Below, piece by piece: positions 1-5,391 of a stretch of 5,391 nucleotides of DNA (positions within the stretch are counted from its first letter, which is position 1; each line of letters starts with the position of its first letter). The position numbers and the translations under genes are program-made. The notes under the pieces are model-generated. The model was given only the letters and a program-made list of their open reading frames with translations, did not search any database and had not been told where the DNA came from. The stretch covers positions 1-5,391 of the forward strand of contig VMCP01000103.1 in the NCBI GenBank assembly GCA_008081305.1. Reading direction: 5' to 3'. This stretch comes from Bacteroidota bacterium (GTDB taxonomy: Bacteria > Bacteroidota > Bacteroidia > NS11-12g > UBA955).

Positions 1-255
1 TTTAAAGCTTGGCCCATATAGTTTTTGATATTCAACCGGCCCGTTCAAATTATGTATTTCATGAATGTGGGGACTAAGAAAAAACATGGCAACCACACTC
101 AATAAGCCCAATAAAAACCAGCTTAAGCTTCGTTTTATACTCTGTTTGAGAGATAGTTTGTCTTTATAGCCTCCCGTGAACACACCTAGGTCGAAACTCA
201 AAGAAATGAGTATAATCAACAAAAGCGCGATAACCACGAAGCCTGATTCCCACAT
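1..255 (-). CDS. TerC-like integral membrane protein, N-terminal 85 residues (partial)
   Basis: An open frame starts at the ATG complementary to 253-255 and runs without a stop to the left edge, giving 85 codons; the C-terminal part lies outside the window. The start MWESGFVV leads into a hydrophobic segment at about residues 5-21. This is followed by FDLGVF (21-26), whose Asp22 matches the conserved DLGVF-type motif at the end of the first helix in TerC-family proteins. A basic loop, KDKLSLKQSIKR (31-42), resembles the family's loop before the second helix, and a second membrane segment spans about 46-62. TerC/Alx proteins are inner-membrane proteins linked to tellurium resistance and, in some bacteria, to manganese export. 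An in-frame stop lies 24-26 nt upstream of the ATG, so the start can move little. The gene is divergent from the S46 peptidase. The family call rests on a short N-terminus and is from memory of the motif; another small membrane family is possible. Confidence 0.6.
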   Translation of the reverse strand, partial: MWESGFVVIALLLIILISLSFDLGVFTGGYKDKLSLKQSIKRSLSWFLLGLLSVVAMFFLSPHIHEIHNLNGPVEYQKLYGPSFK

Positions 256-315
256 ACACTGCAAAAAACGTATGAATTATTGGTAAAACCATAGTGGCTG
301 AGTTAGATTTGTTTC
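256..315. promoter_or_regulatory. Divergent intergenic region between the TerC-like gene and the S46 peptidase gene
   Basis: These 60 bp must hold the start signals for both divergent genes, unless either is read from further away. Neither side has a GGAGG-like ribosome binding site. On the minus strand the best -7-like match is TACGTTTT (complement of 265-272), one base off the Bacteroidota consensus TAnnTTTG, with no clear -33 partner. The rightward candidate is listed separately. I see no clear operator palindrome. Confidence 0.5.
280..311 (+). promoter_or_regulatory. Candidate Bacteroidota-type promoter for the S46 peptidase
   Basis: TAGATTTG at 304-311 is an exact match to the Bacteroides -7 consensus TAnnTTTG. 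A TTG at 280-282 (ATTG at 279-282, three of four bases of the -33 TTTG) lies 21 nt upstream, a spacing seen in known Bacteroides promoters. The difficulty is position: transcription would begin at or just past the ATG at 316, making the message leaderless. The match could also be chance in AT-rich DNA. Confidence 0.3.
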
Positions 316-2439
316 ATGAAGAAGCGACTGAGAAATATTCTTATTAGAATTTCATTCGGGATTGCATCCGTAGTTGGATTGACCACCCTATCGTCTTATA
401 CGCCAGAAGAGGGAATGTTCCCTTTGAATTATCTGAATATTACACAGTTAAAAAATGCAGGCCTCAAGTTGGATGCAAAGGATATTTTTAATCCTGGAAA
501 AGTATCCCTCACCGATGCCTTAGTAAAAGTAGGTGGTTGCACGGGGTCGTTCATTTCCGATAATGGTTTGATTATTACCAACCATCACTGCGTATATGGA
601 AACGTTGCTCGATTGAGTACTCCAGAGCAAAACTACCTTGAAAACGGGTTTGTGGCTAAAACGAGAAAAGATGAATTACCGGTATCGATGCCTTGTAAAA
701 TAACGCAGAGCTACGAAGATGTATCTGATCGTGTATTAAAAGGCACATCTGAGGCAAATACCCCAGCAGAAAGAATGAATATCATAGCGGGTAACATTAA
801 AGGTATTGTCGCAGAGGAAAAGCTAAAACACTCAGACCTCGACATTCAGGTTTCAGAAATGTTTGTCGGAAAAAGTTATACGCTATTCAGATATATTTAC
901 CTGAAAGATGTTCGATTGGTCATGGCTCCTCCATTAACAGTGGGACAATTCGGAGGTGATACCGATAATTGGGAATGGCCGCGTCACAATGGAGACTTTT
1001 CATTGGTTCGTGCTTATGTTGGGCCTGACGGAAAACCAGCTCCTTACAGCGAAAACAATATCCCATATACTCCCAAAAATAAGTTAAAGGTTAACCCGGC
1101 CGGAACTCAAGATGGCGATTTTGTTTTCATTATGGGTTATCCAGGAAGGACATTCCGTCACGAGAGTGGTGCCTTTCTTGATTTTCAGAAAAAAGTTCAG
1201 CTTCCAACCATACAATCATTCTTCAAGCAGTACATCGACTGGATGAAGCAACTGAGTGCAAACGACGAAGGGAAACGGTTATCATTCGCGAGAAATATCC
1301 AATGGATGGAAAACGTAGAGAAAAACTACAGGGGTAAAATGCAAGGTTTGAGAAGAACTAGAATTGTAAAAGACCGAATTGATCAAGATATGGCCTTGAA
1401 GACGGAATATAAAAAAGGAACTGCCGAGGGGAAACATGCCAATGAAGTAGTAGCACGTATTCATAAAATCTGGTCTGACCGATTAAACTACGGTCCGTTG
1501 TACTTCTATTCCGGAACTTTCACGAATCAATCGGCATACTTTAAGCTTTTTGATTTAATGAATCGTGTTAATCTACAAATTGAAGAACACCCAGAGCAAA
1601 AAGATTCTTTCATGATCACGTTCCAGAACAGAGCAAAGAAGATCTTTAAGCCTATCGATATAGAACTAGAAAAGAAAACGTATAAAGCCTTAATCAACGG
1701 TATACGTAAATTCTCTTCCTCGGCTAACGGACCGCTTACTGAAAAAGAAATAAGTAAAATTTCAAATAGTAAATTATGGGATGCCGATAAACTAAACGTA
1801 TGGATCGAAAAGAATCCAAAGAAGTTGTTGAAGTCTAAAGATATACTAATCTCTCTTCATAAGGACTTACTTGTTATCCGCACAATGGCTATACAAAAAT
1901 GGAGCGCTGCGGAACTTGAATTAAAATCATTGATGCCCCAATACATCAATTTCAGAGAAGATTATTTAAAGTCACAGTTTATTCCTGACGCCAATAGCAC
2001 CCTTCGACTAACCTATGGCTACATCCGGGGTTATAGCCCGAATGATGGTGAGAATCATTACCCTTATACCTCCTTAGATGGCGTTTTTGAAAAAGCCAAT
2101 ACGCTACCTGATTACCGGCTACCAAAACCGGTACAGGATAAACTAAGGCAAACCAATGTTCCGGGAATCTTTAAAGATCCCAAAACCGGTAAAATTGTTG
2201 TAGGCATCTTATACAATATGGACACCACCGGAGGTAATTCAGGAAGTCCTGTATTGAACGATAAAGGAGAATTAATCGGTATCAATTTTGACCGTAGTTT
2301 TACGGCAACCATCAACGACTACGCCTGGAATGAGAAATACTCAAGAAGTATAGGTGTTGATATACGCTATGCCCTCTATGTATTAAAGTACATAAGTGAG
2401 GCAGATGATATCATCGCTGAAATGGGTGTAAATCTGTGA
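316..2439 (+). CDS. Secreted S46-family dipeptidyl-peptidase, DPP11-like (Asp/Glu-type S1 site)
   Basis: This 707-residue protein has the usual S46 length of about 700. S46 enzymes are serine exopeptidases that remove dipeptides from peptide N-termini, typically in the periplasm. Residues 1 to about 28 form a signal peptide: a basic start (MKKRLRNILIR) and a hydrophobic stretch with no lipoprotein Cys. The chymotrypsin-like triad is visible: His91 in TNHHC (88-92), Asp227 in HNGDFS (224-229) and Ser642 in GGNSGSP (639-645). Cys75 and Cys92 sit like the disulfide that brackets the catalytic His in chymotrypsin folds. FGGDTDNWEWPRHNGDF (212-228) is a hallmark of the family. The middle, roughly 285-555, is charged and helical-looking, matching the family's helical cap. 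Arg660 lies 18 residues after the catalytic Ser in NFDRSF; in characterised enzymes this position is Arg in DPP11 (prefers Asp/Glu) and Gly in DPP7 (prefers hydrophobic residues). The ATG at 316 is chosen because the next Met (34) would lose the signal peptide. Family assignment is firm; substrate preference is inferred from one residue. Confidence 0.95.
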   Translation: MKKRLRNILIRISFGIASVVGLTTLSSYTPEEGMFPLNYLNITQLKNAGLKLDAKDIFNPGKVSLTDALVKVGGCTGSFISDNGLIITNHHCVYGNVARLSTPEQNYLENGFVAKTRKDELPVSMPCKITQSYEDVSDRVLKGTSEANTPAERMNIIAGNIKGIVAEEKLKHSDLDIQVSEMFVGKSYTLFRYIYLKDVRLVMAPPLTVGQFGGDTDNWEWPRHNGDFSLVRAYVGPDGKPAPYSENNIPYTPKNKLKVNPAGTQDGDFVFIMGYPGRTFRHESGAFLDFQKKVQLPTIQSFFKQYIDWMKQLSANDEGKRLSFARNIQWMENVEKNYRGKMQGLRRTRIVKDRIDQDMALKTEYKKGTAEGKHANEVVARIHKIWSDRLNYGPLYFYSGTFTNQSAYFKLFDLMNRVNLQIEEHPEQKDSFMITFQNRAKKIFKPIDIELEKKTYKALINGIRKFSSSANGPLTEKEISKISNSKLWDADKLNVWIEKNPKKLLKSKDILISLHKDLLVIRTMAIQKWSAAELELKSLMPQYINFREDYLKSQFIPDANSTLRLTYGYIRGYSPNDGENHYPYTSLDGVFEKANTLPDYRLPKPVQDKLRQTNVPGIFKDPKTGKIVVGILYNMDTTGGNSGSPVLNDKGELIGINFDRSFTATINDYAWNEKYSRSIGVDIRYALYVLKYISEADDIIAEMGVNL

Positions 2440-2483
2440 GTTTAGTCACCAGTTACAAATATGCATTTTAAGAACTTTGTGAC

Positions 2484-2789
2484 ATGGGAATTTTATCTTC
2501 ACTATTTGGAAGCAAAAACAAAGTTGATTTGGGCGAGTTGATTGCCAATGGCGCCCAAATCATAGACGTTCGTACTCCACAGGAATACAAGGGAGGACAT
2601 ATTAAGAAATCAGTCAATATTCCATTGGATAAACTCAATGATCAATTAAAAAAGATTTCAAAAAACAAACCTGTAATCACATGCTGTGCATCGGGAATGA
2701 GAAGCGGTTCTGCCAAATCTATCCTTCAAAAGGCGGGATACGATGCACATAACGGTGGACCTTGGACTAACTTAAGAAAATACCAGTAA
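2484..2789 (+). CDS. Single-domain rhodanese-like sulfurtransferase
   Basis: This 101-residue protein is one rhodanese domain of the GlpE/PspE size class. Landmarks in order: IIDVRTPQEYKGGHI (26-40), the conserved entry into the domain; SVNIPL (43-48); the active-site loop CASGMRS (68-74), which fits the CxxGxR pattern with Cys68 as the persulfide-carrying nucleophile and Arg73 at the end of the loop; and the C-terminal NGGPW (90-94). An intact catalytic Cys suggests an active sulfurtransferase rather than an inactive rhodanese fold. A second cysteine, Cys67, directly precedes it, which is less usual and might permit disulfide chemistry. No signal peptide is apparent (MGILSSLFGSKNK is short and lacks an n-region), so the protein is probably cytoplasmic. 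No Shine-Dalgarno sequence precedes the ATG. The stop is 3 nt from the start of the thioredoxin gene, so the two are likely cotranscribed. The sulfur donor and acceptor cannot be read from the sequence. Confidence 0.93.
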   Translation: MGILSSLFGSKNKVDLGELIANGAQIIDVRTPQEYKGGHIKKSVNIPLDKLNDQLKKISKNKPVITCCASGMRSGSAKSILQKAGYDAHNGGPWTNLRKYQ

Positions 2790-2792
2790 ATC

Positions 2793-3089
2793 ATGGGTAG
2801 TTTTAAAAAGATCATCTCTCAGGATAAACCGGTACTGGTTGACTTCACCGCATCATGGTGTGGACCATGTAAAGCCATGGCACCTATATTAGATCAAGTT
2901 AAAAATGAAGTCGGCGACAATGCGAGCATCATAAAAATTGATGTTGATAGAAATCAACAAATCGCCCAATCACTTCAAATACAAGGTGTTCCTACCCTTA
3001 TTTTATATAAAAACGGGAAACAACTTTGGAGACAATCTGGAGTTGTCCAAAAAGAAATGTTGGTCAACCTATTGAACCAACATTCCTAA
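2793..3089 (+). CDS. Thioredoxin
   Basis: This 98-residue protein is a complete thioredoxin fold, slightly shorter than the usual 105-110 because the N-terminal strand and helix are abbreviated. It carries the classical redox motif WCGPCK (22-27) with Cys23 and Cys26, the preceding strand VLVDFTA (14-20), the conserved IDVDRN (49-54) in the next strand, and the cis-proline loop GVPTLILYKNG (65-75) with Pro67. There is no signal peptide, so it should be a cytosolic protein-disulfide reductase, normally recharged by thioredoxin reductase (not in this window). It follows the rhodanese gene by 3 nt (TAA, ATC, ATG) and precedes a terminator hairpin 17 nt after its stop, so it is the last gene of its unit. 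A second thioredoxin elsewhere in the genome is likely, so I give no symbol. The family call is secure; the claim that it serves the adjacent rhodanese is inference from adjacency. Confidence 0.95.
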   Translation: MGSFKKIISQDKPVLVDFTASWCGPCKAMAPILDQVKNEVGDNASIIKIDVDRNQQIAQSLQIQGVPTLILYKNGKQLWRQSGVVQKEMLVNLLNQHS

Positions 3090-3106
3090 GATACTATAGA
3101 GCAAAG

Positions 3107-3134
3107 AAAAAGGGATGCAAAAGCATCCCTTTTT
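3107..3134. terminator. Bidirectional intrinsic terminator between the convergent thioredoxin and rplQ genes
   Basis: A perfect 12-bp inverted repeat, with arms at 3107-3118 and 3123-3134, encloses an AAAA loop (3119-3122). The core arm is GGGATGC pairing with GCATCCC. It is flanked by five A on the left and six T on the right (3130-3135), so a U-tract follows the stem on whichever strand is transcribed. It lies 17 nt after the thioredoxin stop (3089) and 21 nt after the rplQ stop (3156), the expected place for one shared terminator of two converging units. Confidence 0.92.
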
Positions 3135-3155
3135 TATGTCTAATGAATTTCGCGA

Positions 3156-3767
3156 TTATTCCTTATCGCTTTTATCGTCTTCGGATTTTGTTTCTTCTTT
3201 CGCTGCTTTCGGAGATTTCTTAGCTTCTTTTGGCGCTTTCTCAGTTGCAGGTGCTTCTTCTTTAGTAGCCTCAACTTCTACTACCTCTACCTCTTGGTCT
3301 TCGGTGTTAGCAGGTGCTGCAGGAGCCGCTTTCGCAGTAGATTTACCACCACGACGTGAACGACGTGTATTTGATTTCTTTTTGTCCTTATTGAATCCAT
3401 CAAAGAATTCATTGAAATCCACCAATTCAATCATTGCCATTTCCGCGTTATCACCCGCACGATTTCCTGTCTTGAGGATACGCGTGTATCCTCCAGGACG
3501 ATCGGCTACTTTCTCTCCAACAACCGTGAACAATTCATTCACCGCGTGCTTATCACGAAGGTAAGAGAATACTGTACGGTAATTGTGAGAAGAAGCATCT
3601 TTACTGCGTGTTATCAAAGGCTCAACGAATACACGTAATGATTTTGCCTTCGCCACGGTAGTAACGATACGCTTATGTTTGATAAGAGAAGATGCCATAT
3701 TGGCTAGCATAGCTTTCCTATGGGAAGCTGTTCTGCTCAAGTGATTAACTTTTTTTCCGTGTCTCAT
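3156..3767 (-). CDS. rplQ: 50S ribosomal protein bL17 with a long charged C-terminal tail
   Basis: Residues 1 to about 118 are a standard L17: MRHGKKVNHLSRT at the start, SHRKAMLANMASSLI (15-29), the basic HKRIVTTVAKAK (31-42), and GGYTRILKTGNRAGDNAEMA (92-111) near the end of the core. L17 is a late-assembling protein near the exit-tunnel side of the large subunit. Most bacterial L17 proteins have about 115-130 residues; this one has 203. The extra segment starts basic (127-147, with KKK and RRSRR), turns acidic (156-171), then becomes a Lys/Glu/Ala/Pro mix to the end. It has no hydrophobic core and should be disordered. Longer, low-complexity L17 tails are familiar in Bacteroidota, so this is probably a lineage feature. 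The gene starts 5 nt after the rpoA stop, is last in the operon and ends before the bidirectional terminator. No Shine-Dalgarno sequence precedes the ATG. Confidence 0.97.
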   Translation of the reverse strand: MRHGKKVNHLSRTASHRKAMLANMASSLIKHKRIVTTVAKAKSLRVFVEPLITRSKDASSHNYRTVFSYLRDKHAVNELFTVVGEKVADRPGGYTRILKTGNRAGDNAEMAMIELVDFNEFFDGFNKDKKKSNTRRSRRGGKSTAKAAPAAPANTEDQEVEVVEVEATKEEAPATEKAPKEAKKSPKAAKEETKSEDDKSDKE

Positions 3768-3772
3768 TCTGA

Positions 3773-4765
3773 TTAGTCGTCGTTAAGGTTGTATTTAGCT
3801 ACATCCATTCCAAAGTGAAGACCACGATCACGAACAAACTCTTCAAGCTCCGACAAAGACTTCTTACCGAAATTTCTGAATTTGAGAAGATCTTCAATGT
3901 GGTAATTCACTAACTCACCTAAAGTTTTTATTTCTGCTGCTTTCAAGCAATTGTATGCACGAACCGAAAGATCCAAATCAGCCAAAGGAGTTTTCAAGAT
4001 CTTACGCATTTGTAGGAACGTCTCGTCTACTTCTTCAACTACTTTAGAAACTTTGGTTTCAGGCATGATATTCTCATCACTGAAAAGCACAAAATGTCCA
4101 ATCAATATTTTAGCAGCTTCTTTCAACGCCTCTTCAGGGTGAATACTACCATCTGAAGTAACTTCCATAACCAACTTTTCAAAGTCAGTCTTCTGCTCTA
4201 CACGATAATCCTCAATGTCGAAACGTACGTTCTTTATCGGAGTATAGATAGAATCCGTCGGAATCATTCCAATTGGAGCATCTTTTTGCTTGTTTTCCTC
4301 AGCCGGAACATAGCCACGTCCTTTGGTGATGATTAATTCCATCTCCAAGTTCACGGTAGGATCCATATTGCAGATAACGTGATCTGGGTTTAGGATAACG
4401 TAGTCGTTGGTATAACGTCCAATATCACCTGCAAGGAATTGATCTTTACCCTTGATAGAGATAAAGAGTTTTTCCTGTTCTTCAGTTGATGTATTCGACT
4501 TAAAACGTACTTGCTTCATGTTAAGTACAATTTCAACTACGTCTTCCACTACACCTTTGATAGTGCTGAATTCGTGTTCAACGCCTTGAATTTTAACACC
4601 AGAGATCGCATAACCTTCTAAAGAAGATAAAAGTACACGACGCATAGCGTTTCCGATAGTCACACCATATCCTTTTTCCAATGGGAAAAATTCGAACACA
4701 CCATGTGCGTCGTTAGATTTGGTCATCACTACCTTATTTGGTTTTTGAAATGGTATAACACCCAT
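3773..4765 (-). CDS. rpoA: DNA-directed RNA polymerase subunit alpha
   Basis: This 330-residue protein has the family's normal length. Alpha dimerises to start RNA polymerase assembly and contacts promoter DNA and activators. The N-terminal domain (about 1-228) contains LEKGYGVTIGNAMRRVLLSS (29-48), the helix used for dimerisation and for binding beta/beta', and HEFSTIKGVVEDV (64-76). A charged linker (about 229-258) leads to the C-terminal domain (about 261-320). Its LSVRAYNCLKAAEI includes Arg269, Asn272 and Cys273, matching E. coli Arg265, Asn268 and Cys269 of the DNA-binding surface. NFGKKSLSELE (298-308) matches the second helix-hairpin-helix contact. I chose the ATG complementary to 4763-4765 (MGVIPFQKPNK) because it gives the usual N-terminus and a 19-nt gap after rpsD. 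The frame stays open to 4861, but that extension is the overlapping rpsD region read in another frame and its sequence is Ser-rich and unlike RpoA. No Shine-Dalgarno sequence is visible. It is cotranscribed with rpsD and rplQ. Confidence 0.97.
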   Translation of the reverse strand: MGVIPFQKPNKVVMTKSNDAHGVFEFFPLEKGYGVTIGNAMRRVLLSSLEGYAISGVKIQGVEHEFSTIKGVVEDVVEIVLNMKQVRFKSNTSTEEQEKLFISIKGKDQFLAGDIGRYTNDYVILNPDHVICNMDPTVNLEMELIITKGRGYVPAEENKQKDAPIGMIPTDSIYTPIKNVRFDIEDYRVEQKTDFEKLVMEVTSDGSIHPEEALKEAAKILIGHFVLFSDENIMPETKVSKVVEEVDETFLQMRKILKTPLADLDLSVRAYNCLKAAEIKTLGELVNYHIEDLLKFRNFGKKSLSELEEFVRDRGLHFGMDVAKYNLNDD

Positions 4766-4784
4766 AATTTCTGCGAGATTTTTA

Positions 4785-5390
4785 TTACTTACTGTATAAT
4801 TCGACGATGAGCTGCTCCTTGATATTCTCTGGAATCTCAGAACGCTCTGGAAGGGAAACAAACTTACCTTGAAGCTCTTTATTATCCCATTCTATCCAAC
4901 TGAAGCGTGAACCGCTGATACTTGCTCCTTGAGCAACAACTTCTAAAGACTTAGAACGCTCACGAACAGCTACTACATCACCTGGACGTAAAACGCAACT
5001 TGGAATGTTCACCACCTCACCATTGACGGTGATATGACGATGCGAAACCAACTGACGCGCTGATCTTCTAGTTGGAGCAATACCCATACGATAAACGGTA
5101 TTGTCTAGACGGGACTCAAGAATACGTAACAGGTTTTCACCTGTAACACCTTTCTTGGCCGCTGCTTTTTTGAATGTATTACGGAATTGACGTTCAAGTA
5201 CACCGTAAATGAATTTCGCCTTTTGTTTCTCCGCTAACTGAATTGCGTATTCTGATTGCTTAGGTCTTCTACGGGCGTTACCGTGCTGACCTGGACCGTA
5301 ATTCTTGCGCTCAAGAGCTTTATCTCTTCCGAAAATCGGCTCTTTAAAACGACGGGAAATTTTGGATTTTGGACCTGTATATCTTGCCAT
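4785..5390 (-). CDS. rpsD: 30S ribosomal protein uS4 (zinc-free type)
   Basis: This is a complete 201-residue S4, the usual length. It is a primary 16S rRNA-binding protein that nucleates assembly of the 30S body. Visible landmarks: MARYTGPKSKISRRF at the start, YGPGQHG (31-37), SEYAIQLAEKQKAKFIYGVLE (46-66), ESRLDN (92-97) opening the S4 RNA-binding domain, GIAPTRRSARQLVSHRHITVNG (103-124) within it, and the family C-terminus EQLIVELYSK (192-201). The N-terminal region has no cysteines (the only Cys is 132), so it is the C-minus type that lacks the zinc site found in some S4 proteins. The start codon ends one base from the right edge, so its upstream signals cannot be read. rpoA follows after 19 nt. 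In E. coli S4 represses translation of the alpha operon, but I see no leader here to test that. Confidence 0.97.
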   Translation of the reverse strand: MARYTGPKSKISRRFKEPIFGRDKALERKNYGPGQHGNARRRPKQSEYAIQLAEKQKAKFIYGVLERQFRNTFKKAAAKKGVTGENLLRILESRLDNTVYRMGIAPTRRSARQLVSHRHITVNGEVVNIPSCVLRPGDVVAVRERSKSLEVVAQGASISGSRFSWIEWDNKELQGKFVSLPERSEIPENIKEQLIVELYSK

Positions 5391-5391
5391 T

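Noticed and set aside
1282..1464. A 60-codon minus-strand frame within the S46 gene, and a similar 67-codon one at 2112-2315
   Set aside because: Both are antisense to well-conserved parts of the peptidase, have no recognisable motif, and are typical shadow frames.
2425..2450. An imperfect hairpin (GGTG-TAAA pairing with TTTA-GT-CACC) spanning the peptidase stop codon
   Set aside because: The stem is 8 bp with a 2-nt bulge, weak AT pairs in the middle and no T-tract after it. It is too weak to call a terminator, so whether the peptidase is cotranscribed with the rhodanese stays open.
2472..2479. GAACTTTG as a -7 promoter element for the rhodanese gene
   Set aside because: It is one base off TAnnTTTG, but no TTTG-like -33 element lies at the proper distance, and it is only 4 nt from the ATG. 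A separate promoter for the rhodanese is possible but not supported.
3026..3223. A 65-codon plus-strand frame overlapping the thioredoxin end
   Set aside because: It overlaps thioredoxin in another frame, runs through the terminator hairpin into antisense rplQ, and has no recognisable domain.
3115..3564. A 149-codon plus-strand frame starting just inside the terminator region
   Set aside because: It lies opposite rplQ, and its Ser/Ala/Phe-rich sequence is what the complement of Lys/Glu/Ala codons produces. It resembles no family and would start inside the terminator region.
1..5391. Mobile element, defence system or CRISPR array
   Set aside because: All sequence except short intergenic gaps is accounted for by recognisable housekeeping or metabolic genes. 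I saw no repeats, transposase motifs or atypical composition.

Overview
The window looks like ordinary chromosomal DNA from a member of the Bacteroidota. Three things point there. The window encodes a secreted S46-family dipeptidyl-peptidase, a family best known from this phylum. The ribosomal protein uS4 is of the zinc-free type, and RpoA begins with the FQKPxKV-like N-terminus usual in the phylum. None of the five starts whose upstream DNA can be read well has a Shine-Dalgarno sequence. I cannot fix the genus from sequence alone. Base composition is moderately AT-rich and looks even throughout. I see no insertion sequence, tRNA, rRNA, CRISPR array, phage gene or other sign of mobile DNA.

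Layout: (1) Positions 1-255, minus strand: the first 85 codons of a membrane protein resembling the TerC family, running off the left edge. (2) Positions 256-315: a 60-bp divergent intergenic region with a candidate Bacteroidota-type promoter facing right. (3) Positions 316-3089, plus strand: a secreted S46 dipeptidyl-peptidase with an intact catalytic triad and an Arg in the position that marks DPP11-type (Asp/Glu) specificity. After 44 bp comes a single-domain rhodanese, then after 3 bp a thioredoxin. The last two are almost certainly cotranscribed. (4) Positions 3107-3134: a strong 12-bp hairpin with A and T tracts on its two sides, able to terminate transcription from both directions. (5) Positions 3156-5390, minus strand: the distal end of the ribosomal alpha operon, rpsD-rpoA-rplQ in transcription order, tightly spaced (19 and 5 bp). 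rplQ is last and carries a C-terminal tail of about 80 residues rich in Lys, Glu and Ala.

How the genes relate: rpsD, rpoA and rplQ serve ribosome and RNA polymerase assembly and end at the shared terminator. The rhodanese and thioredoxin plausibly work on the same sulfur chemistry, with thioredoxin able to reduce a persulfide or disulfide at the rhodanese cysteine, but a functional link is inferred only from adjacency. The S46 peptidase would act outside the inner membrane in peptide nutrition and has no evident link to its downstream neighbours.

I looked for an undescribed system and did not find one. The best second looks are the L17 tail, the DPP11-type residue in the peptidase, the rhodanese-thioredoxin pair with vicinal cysteines, and the possible leaderless start of the peptidase.
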